A DNA stretch of 64,000 nucleotides from Rhodospirillaceae bacterium. GTDB lineage: Bacteria; Pseudomonadota; Alphaproteobacteria; SHVP01. The notes under the pieces are model-generated. The model saw only the letters and a list, made by a program, of their open reading frames with translations, did no database searches and was not told where the DNA came from. Positions 17,859-28,349 of the stretch are shown one piece after another; position 1 is the stretch's first letter, and every line of letters begins with the position of its first letter. The stretch spans positions 1 through 64,000 of the forward strand of contig PBKD01000002.1 of assembly GCA_002722055.1 (NCBI GenBank), read 5' to 3'. The translations under genes were made by a program, and so were the position numbers.

Positions 17859-18500
17859 CTATTTTTCAATTTTATCTAATAATTTTTCTATTTTCTTTTC
17901 CAATTCAATTATTCTTATCAAATTTGGATCTCTATCATCAACGCTTCCATAAGGAACAAAATTTGTTGATTTTTTATTATTTGTTGGCTTGGCTGGAATT
18001 CCAACAACAGTTGTATTAGGCATAACGTCATTAATAACAACAGCATTCGAGCCAACTCTTACCCCGTTACCTAAAGTTATCGAACCTAATACTTTTGCTC
18101 CAGCACCTATGATAACATTATCACCAATACTGGGGTGTCTTTTTCCAGTTTCAAGAGAAGTCCCTCCAAGAGTTACACCTTGATAAAGTGTAACATCATC
18201 ACCTATTTCAGTTGTTTCACCAATTACTACACCTAAACCATGATCAATAAAAAATCTTTGCCCTATTTTAGCACCTGGGTGAATTTCTATAAAAGTAAAT
18301 AATTTTACTGGGAAAGATATTAACCTGGCAAAGAATTTCAATTTTCTTCTCCATAACATATTTGAAATTCTATAAAAGAATACGGCATGGAAACCAGAAT
18401 AAAATAAAACTACATCTAATTTTGACGTAGCTGCAGGATCTCTATCTAAAGCGGAGTTTAGGTCTTCTCTAATTGTCCTAAAAAATGATATAAAACTCAT
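17859..18500 (-). CDS. cysE: Serine O-acetyltransferase
   Basis: 213 residues. A short helical N-terminal domain is followed by a left-handed beta-helix of hexapeptide repeats ([27 protein letters not shown] and onward). The active-site histidines are in [10 protein letters not shown] and GKRHPSIG. It is shorter than E. coli CysE, lacking part of the N-terminal helical region, as in many EpsC-type enzymes. It makes O-acetylserine, the direct cysteine precursor. The gene is first in the minus-strand cluster feeding the two desulfurases. Confidence 0.93.
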   Translation of the reverse strand: MSFISFFRTIREDLNSALDRDPAATSKLDVVLFYSGFHAVFFYRISNMLWRRKLKFFARLISFPVKLFTFIEIHPGAKIGQRFFIDHGLGVVIGETTEIGDDVTLYQGVTLGGTSLETGKRHPSIGDNVIIGAGAKVLGSITLGNGVRVGSNAVVINDVMPNTTVVGIPAKPTNNKKSTNFVPYGSVDDRDPNLIRIIELEKKIEKLLDKIEK

Positions 18501-18663
18501 AAATTAATTAATATTTCTTTGAAATTATCTGAAAAATCTGAATACTATATAAATATAAATCTAAATATTATTTAATCAAGTTTACATAAAAAATTAGTAA
18601 ATAACATAAAAAAAATCGATATTATCCATATATCTAATTTTATGATAAAAAAAAGGAAAAATA

Positions 18664-19314
18664 ATGCCTGAAGTACATTTCAATGGCCCTGAAGGAAGAC
18701 TTGAAGGGAGATACCACCCTAGTTCAAAAAATAACCCACCAATCGCAATTGTTTTACACCCTCACCCACAGCACGGTGGAACAATGAATAATAAAATTGT
18801 TTATACTGTATACAATGCATTTGCAGAGAGAGGGTTTACCGTAATGAGATTTAATTTCCGTGGTGTTGGTAAAAGTCAAGGAGAGTTTGATCATGGAATA
18901 GGTGAATTATCTGATGCAGCAGCAGCACTAGACTGGCTTCAAAGTTTTAACTCAAATGCGCCAAGATGCTGGGTTGCAGGTTTTTCCTTTGGTGCTTGGA
19001 TTGGCATGCAATTGTTGATGAGAAGACCCGAAGTTGATAGATTTCTCTCTTTAGCTCCCCCAGCAAATATGTTTGATTTCTCTTTTCTTGCTCCTTGCCC
19101 TTCATCTGGTTTAATTATTCATGGAACCAATGATCAGCATGTTCCAGAAACAAATATTGCCCAACTTTATGATAAACTTTCTTCCCAAAAAACAATTACT
19201 GTTGAACTTGAAAAGATTAAAGGTGCAGATCACTTTTTTACTGATAAATTAAACGATATTAGACAAGTAATTGACAATTACTTTGAAAATAATCTTTCAA
19301 ATAACAAAAGGTAA
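18664..19314 (+). CDS. Alpha/beta hydrolase
   Basis: 216 residues with a complete triad: Ser108 in GFSFGAW, Asp157 in HGTNDQHVP and His190 in GADHFF. The HPHPQHGGTMNN loop near 32-43 and RGVGKSQGEFDHG are hallmarks of a conserved proteobacterial hydrolase family often found next to cysteine desulfurase/suf genes in alphaproteobacteria. AAAAGG gives a good SD. It is divergent from cysE across 163 bp and ends 3 bp from anmK. The substrate is not known. Confidence 0.85.
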   Translation: MPEVHFNGPEGRLEGRYHPSSKNNPPIAIVLHPHPQHGGTMNNKIVYTVYNAFAERGFTVMRFNFRGVGKSQGEFDHGIGELSDAAAALDWLQSFNSNAPRCWVAGFSFGAWIGMQLLMRRPEVDRFLSLAPPANMFDFSFLAPCPSSGLIIHGTNDQHVPETNIAQLYDKLSSQKTITVELEKIKGADHFFTDKLNDIRQVIDNYFENNLSNNKR

Positions 19315-19316
19315 AT

Positions 19317-20411
19317 TTATTTATATTGTGTAATAACTCCACCTGATGTCGGAATTTTACAGCCTGTTGTTTCAGGAAATGTTGTTGGAAGGTTAATTAT
19401 TCTTCTTACAGCAAGGTATGCAACAGCCTCAGCCTCTATAAAATCACCCCTAAGACCAAAAGTATCAATATTTTTTACTGGAAATGATAATGAAGAGGAT
19501 AGGCATGACATTATCGAAGCATTTTTCCTTCCACCTCCACTTACAATACATAAAGATGGTTTAATAGGAAAAAATATTTCTGATTTTTTAATTGATCTTG
19601 CAATTAAATCCACAGCTGTAGCAGCACCATCTTCTGGTGATAAATTTTTTGGTATTAATTTATAATTGAAATAATCTCTATCAATTGATTTAGGAGGAGG
19701 CATATGAAAAAAATCATTTTTTAATAATTCTTGAACTAGTTTTGTGATTGATCTTCCTTTTTTAGCTAGATTACCAGAATCGTCATATTGAATACCAAGA
19801 GAAAACCTTACCCAGTCATCAATTATACTATTTCCAGGTCCAGTATCAAAAGCAAGTAAATTATTAGAGTTAATCCATGTAACGTTTGAAACACCACCTA
19901 TATTTAAAACAATAAAAGGAAAATCAAATTTTTTGAAACATTTATTATGATAAATTGGTACTAAAGGAGCACCCTGTCCACCAGCATCTATATCCGCAGT
20001 ACGCATATTACTCACAACATTAATACCAAGTTTATTTGCAAGTTGTATTGGGTTTCCAATTTGTAAAGTGAATTTCTTAGATGGATCGTGACTTATTGTT
20101 TGACCATGAAAACCAATAATATCAATATCTTTTGAATTTAAATTATTGGAATACATTAGTTTTCTTACTACTTCTATATGGTATTTAGTTAATTTATACT
20201 CAATATCTAATACTTTTTTACTTGTTTTATTTTGATTACCCATTATTGAAAACAAGGAAGACTTGAAATTTTTATTGTATTCCAGAGTGATAGCGGGACC
20301 AGTATCAATTAAATTCTTACCATCAGTTTTTATTATAGCTGCATCCACTCCATCAAGTGATGTACCACTCATCAGACCTATTGCAGTATATATCTTAGAA
20401 TTATTCAACAT
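19317..20411 (-). CDS. anmK: Anhydro-N-acetylmuramic acid kinase
   Basis: 364 residues of the ASKHA-fold kinase that phosphorylates and opens 1,6-anhydro-MurNAc during murein recycling. Conserved blocks are GLMSGTSLDGVDAA at the N-terminus, GFHGQTISHDP, GGVSNVTW and FDTGPGNSIIDDW with the catalytic Asp, then ED-GAATAVDL. It is convergent with the hydrolase gene and divergent from tyrS, an arrangement common in proteobacteria. Confidence 0.95.
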   Translation of the reverse strand: MLNNSKIYTAIGLMSGTSLDGVDAAIIKTDGKNLIDTGPAITLEYNKNFKSSLFSIMGNQNKTSKKVLDIEYKLTKYHIEVVRKLMYSNNLNSKDIDIIGFHGQTISHDPSKKFTLQIGNPIQLANKLGINVVSNMRTADIDAGGQGAPLVPIYHNKCFKKFDFPFIVLNIGGVSNVTWINSNNLLAFDTGPGNSIIDDWVRFSLGIQYDDSGNLAKKGRSITKLVQELLKNDFFHMPPPKSIDRDYFNYKLIPKNLSPEDGAATAVDLIARSIKKSEIFFPIKPSLCIVSGGGRKNASIMSCLSSSLSFPVKNIDTFGLRGDFIEAEAVAYLAVRRIINLPTTFPETTGCKIPTSGGVITQYK

Positions 20412-20486
20412 AATTTATATTAAATTTGATCTTTTACCTATGAACATGATAAATAAAATTGGTTATTAATAATTTAAAAAAAACAC

Positions 20487-21755
20487 ATGGAAAAACCTAA
20501 GTCAAAATTTCTTAAAGCTCTCTTCAGAAGAGGAGATTTTCACGAATCCAATAATATAGCAGTTTTAGATGAATTAGCTATGAATAATAAATTAATTGGT
20601 TATATCGGTTTTGATGCAACTGCACCAAGTCTGCATGTGGGAAATTTAATGCAAATTTTGAAATTACGTATAATGCAGCAAACTGGTCAAAAACCAATAG
20701 TTCTAATCGGGGGCGGAACAACAAGAATTGGAGATCCATCAGGAAAAGACGAAATGCGTAAAATAAGAGACGACCAAGAAATAAAACAAAATATAAATAA
20801 AATAAAATCTATATTATCAAAATTCATCATTTTTGGTGATGGTCCAAATGAAGCTATACTTGTTAATAATTCTGATTGGTTAAATAAATTAAATTACATT
20901 TCATTTTTGAGAGATATAGGTAAATTTTTTACTATAAATAGAATGCTTACTTTCGAGTCAGTAAAAAATAGGCTAGATAGGTCTCAGCCACTCTCATTTA
21001 TAGAATTTAACTATATGATTCTGCAAGCTTATGATTTTTTGAAGCTTAACAAGGATTTTAAATGTAATCTCCAAATGGGAGGATCAGACCAATGGGGAAA
21101 TATTTTAAATGGTATTGAACTATGTAGAAGATATTCTGCTAAGGAAGTCTTTGGAATTACTTCTGAATTACTAACTACATCTTCTGGATCAAAGATGGGA
21201 AAAACAGCAAAAGGAGCTGTATGGTTATCAGATGATCTTCTTTCTGCGTATGAATATTGGAATTTTTGGAGAAATACAGAAGATCCTGATGTTATAAGGT
21301 TTTTAAAAATTTTTACTGATATACCAGATAAAGAAATAGATACTATAAACATTAATAATATTGATGAAATTAATGAAGCAAAAAAATTGCTTGCAACTGA
21401 AGCAACTGCAATGTGTCATGGAAGATCTAGTGCTGAAGAGGCAGAAAAAACTGCCAAAAAAACATTTGGTTCTGGTTTGTACGGAGACTCACTTCCAACT
21501 CTAGATATAAGTTTACCTGACTTAAATAAAGGAATAGCTGTATTTGATTTATTTAAAAAAGCATTTAATTTATCATCTGGAAGTGAAGCAAGAAGGATAA
21601 TTAGGGAAGGTTCTGCAAAAATTAATGATGTAAAGATCAATAACGAAACTAACATTATTAATAATTCAAATTTTGAATCAAGCAACATTCTTAAATTATC
21701 TATAGGCAAAAAAAAGCATAGTATAGTAAAAAAAATTAATCCGGAAGACCTCTAA
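20487..21755 (+). CDS. tyrS: Tyrosyl-tRNA synthetase
   Basis: 422 residues, class I synthetase. The HIGH-equivalent is HVGN at 50-53 and the KMSKS-equivalent KMGKT at 236-240. FDATAPSLH, ILQAYDFL and QMGGSDQWGN contribute to tyrosine binding. The C-terminal S4 RNA-binding domain (GSEARRIIREGSAKIND) is present. It overlaps the opposing AsmA-like gene by 20 nt at the 3' end. Confidence 0.97.
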   Translation: MEKPKSKFLKALFRRGDFHESNNIAVLDELAMNNKLIGYIGFDATAPSLHVGNLMQILKLRIMQQTGQKPIVLIGGGTTRIGDPSGKDEMRKIRDDQEIKQNINKIKSILSKFIIFGDGPNEAILVNNSDWLNKLNYISFLRDIGKFFTINRMLTFESVKNRLDRSQPLSFIEFNYMILQAYDFLKLNKDFKCNLQMGGSDQWGNILNGIELCRRYSAKEVFGITSELLTTSSGSKMGKTAKGAVWLSDDLLSAYEYWNFWRNTEDPDVIRFLKIFTDIPDKEIDTININNIDEINEAKKLLATEATAMCHGRSSAEEAEKTAKKTFGSGLYGDSLPTLDISLPDLNKGIAVFDLFKKAFNLSSGSEARRIIREGSAKINDVKINNETNIINNSNFESSNILKLSIGKKKHSIVKKINPEDL

Positions 21756-24700
21756 TTTCTAATTCTTCAAGTGTAGGTGGAGTTGGCCCAGCCTTAAATA
21801 CTGAGAAAAAATCTCTAATAAATCCAGGAGATAGTGATAAAAGTGGATTAATTCCTACATAAGGGGAATTTTTATTACCTTTTATTTGGTATGAGACAGC
21901 AAATACCCCTTCTTTTTTCTGACCTACCAATAATGAACCTAATAATGGAATTTGACCCAAAATAGAATTAATTGTGTATGCCGGTATAATTGTTCCTGAT
22001 ACGTCTATTATATCTTCTTTATTATTAAAATTTCCGTCTAACCTCATTCCAAGCGATGGGCCATAGACTCTTGCATCATCAAGAAATAGCACTCCGGACT
22101 TATAATTAAATGGAATATCACCTTTAACAAAAAGTATTCCCTCTCCTGAGAAAATTTCAATTATACCAGTCAAAGAAGCTAAAGATAAAATTCTTGCAAG
22201 CAAAGGTACTTTAATCAAACGAATGTTTTCTAAAATAATTTTTCCTTCTAATAATGGTTCAGTCTTACTATCATTTATTTTTGCGTATACTAGTAAATTA
22301 CCACCCTTAGCATCATCAAAAAAACCAGTTGATTTTGCCATAGAACCTGCATTTTTAGTGTGTAATAAGAAACTTTTATCATTATCATTTTTTGAAATGA
22401 TCTTAGCAATAATGTACCCCTCTCCATTTAGTTTTCCTGTTGATTTAAGTGACCTAATCGATTTGCCATTATATTCAATTTCAGTTTTTGAATCAGTTAG
22501 ATATTGTTTTTTTGTAAATTGCATTTGATTAACTTGAATAAATATTTTCATTTCTGGAAAATTAAGTTTTAAATTAGAATCAAGAAATTTTTTTACGTAA
22601 TTTTCTACATATAATTTATCACCATTAACCGCTATTAAATAGCCATTAGGTCTTTTTTTTCTTACTGAAAAACTAAAATCGTTGGAAGGTGATATGAATT
22701 TTTCGATATCAACTCTTTTAATCTCAAGAGAACTATCAAACTCAACATCACCTAAAAGTTTTAATTTTTTTGATTTATATCTAATATTTTCAATCAGTAT
22801 TTCATTATTATTATTTTTATACCTGAATTTAACTGTCGCCTCCTCTTTATAATCTTTTATATAATTAATATAGTCTAAAATTATTTTTGAATTTGTAAGA
22901 TCCATGAATATATCTGCAGTATTAATTTTGTTTCCTGAAATTCGACCTTTAAAATCAAAAGGAATATCTCCTTCAATAAAGTTAAGATAATCTATATCTT
23001 TAAAACTTGAATTTGTTGAAGAAATCACTCCATTAATTTTAACTAAAGCACCCTCTTTAGCTAAAAGGTTTTGATCCCAGTCTATGTTTATTGGAATATT
23101 ATTAATTTCACCTTTACCTGTAACTTTTAAGTTATTCTTAGTAATATTTAATAACATATTTCCATTAGATAGATTTATGTCTTTAATTATATCATTTATT
23201 CCAAAGTTAACTAAATTAGTAATAGCAGCAAAATTTACTTCATTAAATTTTAAATCTAATCTCACTGGAAAATTTAATATCACTCTACTTGCAGATGTAC
23301 CAAAAATATTTTCTTGATTTATATAAAATTTTTCAGATACATTTATAGGATCATTATTTAAAACTTTGAAAATATCTTTATTAGTACCTTTACCAACAAA
23401 TTCAAGTTCTGCAAACCATTGCTTAGGTGATTTTAATTTCAATTCAATTTTACCCTCGGATAAATCAATACCTTCAATCTTTCCAGTTTCAAGTGTACTA
23501 ATCAATTTTTTTGGAGTAATTTCAATAAAACCACTTGCCTCATTTAGATTTGGAAAGGAACTTAAATAATTTAATTTAACACCTGAAACATTTAATTTTG
23601 CAAATACTGATTCGTTAGTAAGCTGTTTTTTTTGAATTTGATTATAAGTAAGATCTAAAACCACATCGCCATCTGTTATTTTGCCATCTTCAATACTACT
23701 AACATACCAGCTTCTTACAGGTGGAAGTATATTGTCTGGCCATAACCTTTTTAGATCATTATTATGCCAATCTCTGACCTTACCATTAAGTCTAATTGTT
23801 CCACCATCAATATTTGAAATAACTCCAGATGCTTCAAATTTTGCAGTCTTAGATGAAATATAAAGATCATTAAAATAAACTTTATCTAAATTTTTATCAA
23901 TCTCTCCTGAAGCTTGAATAAAATCAACATAGATATTTTTATTAATCAAAGGATTTAAGTTTAACTCTCCTTCATTAACTGAAAAGAAATTAAAACCTAA
24001 ATTTTGTAATAGACCCTTTTGATCTATTTTAAATGATAAACCTCCATCTAAAGGTGACGTAATCCTATTTAGGGGATTTAATTGATCAAAAAATGGTGTG
24101 ATTAAGGATGTTGAGAAATTAGAAAAGTTGATACCTATATCAAAAAACTCTGACTTCATATTATATAGCGAGGATATCTTAATAGGAATATCTTTTGTTT
24201 GATTTTCAATTGTAAACATAAATACTGAGTCAATATCTGATTTATTTTTTGTTATAATTATATCAGTATCTTTGGAAGTAATTTTTTTACTTTTAAGTTT
24301 ATCATCATAATAAATTTTAGCGTTAAATATTTCAATTTTTTCAAGATCATAAACTTTATCACGAAGTATATCTTCAAATAAAACCTTTTTTAATTTTCTA
24401 ACAATCTCTTTATCTTGTCTGTGTTCACCTATTCCGAAGTCAAATTTACCTGATTTATTTCTCTCAATTGTCAATGATGGACCATTTATTTCGATTGATT
24501 TTAGCTTCAATTTTAATTCTAAAATTTTATCAATATCAAAGGATATAAACATTTCAGGAATTGAGGCTATTATATCGTTATTTCTTTTTTTTACTTTTCC
24601 GCCAATTAGACTAATATCAAAACCTTTATCAAAACTTCTCCATTTTAAAAGACAATCCTCGACGGTAATATCTAACTGTAAGTCAGGGTTAAGCTGAATA

Positions 24701-24843
24701 GCCTCCTGGACATATGGGGTTAAGAAAGTTATAGATATTGGACCTTGTTGGAGCCTAAAAAATAGAAATACTAAAACTATTAAGATCACTAAAATTATAC
24801 TCGAAATTACTGCAAATATATATTTAGAAATTTTTGATAACAT
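21736..24843 (-). CDS. AsmA/YhdP-like protein with DUF3971 and AsmA_2 regions
   Basis: 1035 residues. One N-terminal membrane anchor (about residues 7-30, rich in Ile/Val/Leu) is followed by a very long, repetitive beta-rich periplasmic region. The C-terminal part (RILSLASLTGIIEIFSGEGI, DVSGTIIPAYTINSILGQIPLLG) is the conserved AsmA_2/YhdP ending. Such proteins form long lipid-conducting beta grooves between inner and outer membrane, so a role in phospholipid transport is inferred. It is divergent from glnE. Confidence 0.85.
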   Translation of the reverse strand: MLSKISKYIFAVISSIILVILIVLVFLFFRLQQGPISITFLTPYVQEAIQLNPDLQLDITVEDCLLKWRSFDKGFDISLIGGKVKKRNNDIIASIPEMFISFDIDKILELKLKLKSIEINGPSLTIERNKSGKFDFGIGEHRQDKEIVRKLKKVLFEDILRDKVYDLEKIEIFNAKIYYDDKLKSKKITSKDTDIIITKNKSDIDSVFMFTIENQTKDIPIKISSLYNMKSEFFDIGINFSNFSTSLITPFFDQLNPLNRITSPLDGGLSFKIDQKGLLQNLGFNFFSVNEGELNLNPLINKNIYVDFIQASGEIDKNLDKVYFNDLYISSKTAKFEASGVISNIDGGTIRLNGKVRDWHNNDLKRLWPDNILPPVRSWYVSSIEDGKITDGDVVLDLTYNQIQKKQLTNESVFAKLNVSGVKLNYLSSFPNLNEASGFIEITPKKLISTLETGKIEGIDLSEGKIELKLKSPKQWFAELEFVGKGTNKDIFKVLNNDPINVSEKFYINQENIFGTSASRVILNFPVRLDLKFNEVNFAAITNLVNFGINDIIKDINLSNGNMLLNITKNNLKVTGKGEINNIPINIDWDQNLLAKEGALVKINGVISSTNSSFKDIDYLNFIEGDIPFDFKGRISGNKINTADIFMDLTNSKIILDYINYIKDYKEEATVKFRYKNNNNEILIENIRYKSKKLKLLGDVEFDSSLEIKRVDIEKFISPSNDFSFSVRKKRPNGYLIAVNGDKLYVENYVKKFLDSNLKLNFPEMKIFIQVNQMQFTKKQYLTDSKTEIEYNGKSIRSLKSTGKLNGEGYIIAKIISKNDNDKSFLLHTKNAGSMAKSTGFFDDAKGGNLLVYAKINDSKTEPLLEGKIILENIRLIKVPLLARILSLASLTGIIEIFSGEGILFVKGDIPFNYKSGVLFLDDARVYGPSLGMRLDGNFNNKEDIIDVSGTIIPAYTINSILGQIPLLGSLLVGQKKEGVFAVSYQIKGNKNSPYVGINPLLSLSPGFIRDFFSVFKAGPTPPTLEELEIRGLPD

Positions 24844-24853
24844 TAATAACCTA

Positions 24854-24881
24854 TTGACACTATATTATATATAATTAATGA
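24854..24881 (+). promoter_or_regulatory. Possible sigma70 promoter of glnE
   Basis: TTGACA at 24854-24859, a perfect -35, with TAATGA 16 bp downstream as a moderate -10 at 24876-24881. Transcription would start near 24888, leaving a leader of about a dozen bases and no SD before the glnE ATG at 24900. Confidence 0.35.
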
Positions 24882-24899
24882 TCATACATAGTATACTAA

Positions 24900-27866
24900 A
24901 TGAAAAAAAAACTTATAGATATTTTATGTGAGCTTGAACCACCACCAGATTTGCTGAAGGCAAATGACAATTTTGATATATTCCTCTCAAACATTAAAAA
25001 CTCTATAAATAGTAATTTATATTACAATATAGTAAACAACAACTCTTATGTAAGAAAATTATTAATTCATATTTTTGGAATTAGCGATTTTTTGACACTA
25101 TGTTTGACTAAAAATTTAGATTATTTTTTTATAATTCTTGATAATAGCCCAGAAGTATCCCTTGATGAATTGGTTAAGGATATAAATTCTGTATACTTAA
25201 ACTATTTTAAAATAGTTACTAAATCTAAAGATTTAGAAAACGGAAAAAAAAATCTATTCAAAGATTTAAGGTTAATTAAACAAAAAATATCCATTCTCGT
25301 TGCAATTAATGATTTAACAAAAGTTTGGTCATTGGAGAAGGTCATAAATAAACTATCTTTTTTAGCTGATAATGTAATTAAAATAGCTGTTGATTGTCTC
25401 TTACTTGAAGCAGAATTAAATGGTGAGATTAAATTACAATCTACTTCTAATCCTGGAATGAATTCATCATATATCATTTTAGCACTTGGTAAATTAGGTG
25501 GGAATGAATTGAATTATTCAAGTGATGTAGATTTAATTGCTTTATATGATGATACGAATAAAATAAACTATTCTGGTTCGAAATCACCTCATGAATTCTT
25601 TGTTAAAATCACAAGTTCACTAGTAAAAACCTTATCAGAAAGAACAGAGGATGGTTATGTTTTTAGAACTGACTTTAGATTGAGACCAGACGCAGGGGCA
25701 ACCCCCCTGGCGCTATCCGTTACTGCTGCTGAAACATATTATGAAAGCGTTGGTCAAAATTGGGAACGAGCAGCAATGATTAAAGCTAGAACTATTGCAG
25801 GTGATATTCAAGCAGGCAATCTATTTATAAAAAATTTAATTCCATTTATTTGGAGAAAAAACCTTGATTATGCTGCTATATCAGATATTAAGTCTATAAA
25901 AAGACAAATAGATTCAAAAGAAAATAATTCAAATTTAAATATTGAAGGGTTTAATGTAAAGCTTGGAAAAGGAGGAATCAGGGAAATTGAATTTTTTGCT
26001 CAAACTCAACAACTCATTTACGGTGGTAGAAACCCTAAGATTAGATCACCCTCTACTATTCAAGCACTTATCGAATTACAAAAAAATAATTATATTACAA
26101 AAAAAGCTGAAGTAGATTTAATTAATTCATATACTTTTTTAAGATATGTTGAACATAGAATACAAATGATTTCAGATGAACAAACACATTCAATTCCAAA
26201 TGATCTAAATAAAATTCATTTACTAGCAAATTTTCTTGGACTAAAAAATAATATATTTTTAAGAGAAAAACTATTACTATATTTAGGTAACGTACAAAAA
26301 CACTATAAAAGATTATTTAAGGATTCATCACCATTAGCTAGTGAGTATGGTAGTTTGGTTTTTACTGGAAGTGAGGATGATCCAAGAACTATTATTACAT
26401 TAGAAAAATTAGGTTTCAAAGAATCAAAAAATATTTCAAAGATAATTAGAGAATGGCATCACTCAAGATATAAAGCAACTCGAAGCATAAGGGCAAGAGA
26501 AATACTAACAGATATCATTCCTCTAATATTAACTGAATTTTCAAAAACATCTAATCCAGACTTTTCCTTTAAAAAATTCGATCAGTTTCTCAGCAGATTA
26601 CCTGAAGGTGTACAATTATTTTCCTTATTTCAAAGCAACCCCATTCTTTTAAATTTACTATCAGAGATATTAGCGACATCACCTTACTTGTCAGAATTTC
26701 TCGAAAATTCCCCTAATGTTTTAGATATAGTAATTTCAGATGATTTTAAAAAATTAAAAAATGAAGACTTTATATCTAAGGATCTAACAAATCACCTAAA
26801 TTACTGTGATAACTTCCAAGATATTCTTGATCAAACAAGAAGGTGGGCTCGGGAAAGAAGATTTCAAATAGGTATCAATCTTTTAAGAGGAAAAATTTCT
26901 GGTATTGAATCTGCTCAAATATTTACCAACCTCGCAAGTGCTATTATTAAAAATATTCTAAATAGTACATATAAAGAATTTAAAAAGAAGCATGGAGAAA
27001 TAGCTAATTCAGAATTTGCAATAATTGGATTAGGCACACTTGGAAGTAATGAAATGCAGTTTAGCTCTGATTTAGATTTAATATTTATATATGATAGTGA
27101 GAAAAACAAAGAAGAATCAAATGGCAAAATAAAATTACCAATTAGTAAATATTATGCAAGATTAAGTCAGCAATTTATAAGCGCAATTACATCACTTACT
27201 TCCGAAGGTAGAATTTTTGAAATAGATATGAGACTAAGGCCGTCTGGCAATTCTGGTCCGATTGCAACGAGTTTATATAGTTTTGAAAAATATCATGAAA
27301 GTACTTCCTGGACATGGGAAAAAATGGCACTTACCAGAGCAAAACCTATTGCTGGTGATAAATTAATCATTAATAAATTTAATATTTTACTGAATAAGAT
27401 TCTATCAAAAAAAATACCAAAAGAAATATTATTAAATGATATTTTGTCTATGAGAAAAAAAATAGGAACAGAACATAATAGAGATAAGTGGCAAATAAAA
27501 AACTCTCCAGGAGGATTACTTGATATTCAATTTCTTGCTCAATATTTGCAACTACTATATAGCTCAAAATATCCTGATATTTTAGATCAAAAAACAAATA
27601 AAATATTTAAAAATTTAAAAGAAAAAAATTTATTAAATTCTAATATTGCAAATAAAATTATTGAAATTTCAGATATTCAATTTAATATGCACGCTCTTCT
27701 TAGCCTATGTTTCAAAGACAAAGTAGAACAAAAAAAATTCTCAGATGAAATCTATGCTAAATTAAAATCTATTCTTAAAGTAAAAAATAAAAAGGAATTA
27801 AATAATAAACTAGAGAGATTGCAGAAAATAATAATTAATCACTTCAATAAAATTACTAACCTGTAG
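24900..27866 (+). CDS. glnE: Bifunctional glutamine synthetase adenylyltransferase/adenylyl-removing enzyme
   Basis: 988 residues with the duplicated nucleotidyltransferase layout. The first NT domain has GKLGGNELNYSSDVDL with metal aspartates 209 and 211 (deadenylylation). The second has GLGTLGSNEMQFSSDLDL with aspartates 724 and 726 (adenylylation). Each is followed by a conserved helical block (GKGGIREIEFFAQ; SPGGLLDIQFLAQ). It modifies Tyr398 of the GlnA encoded at 9139, directed by PII. No SD is visible. It overlaps the opposing DUF1499 gene by 11 nt. Confidence 0.96.
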   Translation: MKKKLIDILCELEPPPDLLKANDNFDIFLSNIKNSINSNLYYNIVNNNSYVRKLLIHIFGISDFLTLCLTKNLDYFFIILDNSPEVSLDELVKDINSVYLNYFKIVTKSKDLENGKKNLFKDLRLIKQKISILVAINDLTKVWSLEKVINKLSFLADNVIKIAVDCLLLEAELNGEIKLQSTSNPGMNSSYIILALGKLGGNELNYSSDVDLIALYDDTNKINYSGSKSPHEFFVKITSSLVKTLSERTEDGYVFRTDFRLRPDAGATPLALSVTAAETYYESVGQNWERAAMIKARTIAGDIQAGNLFIKNLIPFIWRKNLDYAAISDIKSIKRQIDSKENNSNLNIEGFNVKLGKGGIREIEFFAQTQQLIYGGRNPKIRSPSTIQALIELQKNNYITKKAEVDLINSYTFLRYVEHRIQMISDEQTHSIPNDLNKIHLLANFLGLKNNIFLREKLLLYLGNVQKHYKRLFKDSSPLASEYGSLVFTGSEDDPRTIITLEKLGFKESKNISKIIREWHHSRYKATRSIRAREILTDIIPLILTEFSKTSNPDFSFKKFDQFLSRLPEGVQLFSLFQSNPILLNLLSEILATSPYLSEFLENSPNVLDIVISDDFKKLKNEDFISKDLTNHLNYCDNFQDILDQTRRWARERRFQIGINLLRGKISGIESAQIFTNLASAIIKNILNSTYKEFKKKHGEIANSEFAIIGLGTLGSNEMQFSSDLDLIFIYDSEKNKEESNGKIKLPISKYYARLSQQFISAITSLTSEGRIFEIDMRLRPSGNSGPIATSLYSFEKYHESTSWTWEKMALTRAKPIAGDKLIINKFNILLNKILSKKIPKEILLNDILSMRKKIGTEHNRDKWQIKNSPGGLLDIQFLAQYLQLLYSSKYPDILDQKTNKIFKNLKEKNLLNSNIANKIIEISDIQFNMHALLSLCFKDKVEQKKFSDEIYAKLKSILKVKNKKELNNKLERLQKIIINHFNKITNL

Positions 27867-28263
27867 GTAATTTTTTACATAAAAAATCTAACCAGAGTTT
27901 AACTCTATTTTTATTAACGTTAAAGTCATAATATCCGTATATTGACCGACTATAAATTGCAATAGAGGAAACATCGTCTTTAATTTTAATAAATTCTATA
28001 TCAATTAAGTCTGGAAATTTGAAATATTTAGTTTTTTGTATACATTTAAATTTGTTAAGTTGATCATCGAAAAATTTACTACTTATTCTTGGCTGTGTTA
28101 AAATGAATTCTTCAAAAATTGTTTTTATCTCCTCAATAGTACAAATAAAAGTTGGAGAGAGAATATCAGGAGAAGATACAAAAATAGAATTTTCAGGCAA
28201 AGAAAGATACTGATTTTTAGTTTTTTTTAATTTTAGTGTTTTGAAGTTAATGAATTGAGACAT
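27856..28263 (-). CDS. DUF1499 family protein
   Basis: 135 residues ending in the family signature: DLIDIEFIKIKDDVSSIAIY, then SRSIYGYYDFNVNKNRVKLWLD. No signal peptide or membrane segment is seen. The function of the family is unknown. It is divergent from bcp across an 86-bp gap and convergent with glnE. Confidence 0.75.
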   Translation of the reverse strand: MSQFINFKTLKLKKTKNQYLSLPENSIFVSSPDILSPTFICTIEEIKTIFEEFILTQPRISSKFFDDQLNKFKCIQKTKYFKFPDLIDIEFIKIKDDVSSIAIYSRSIYGYYDFNVNKNRVKLWLDFLCKKLPTG

Positions 28264-28349
28264 GTTTTAAAAAATTTTTTTGTTGCTAAAAATATCCAAA
28301 AAATATATTATTTTATCTACATAAAATCAACGTTTTAGGTGAAAAAATT

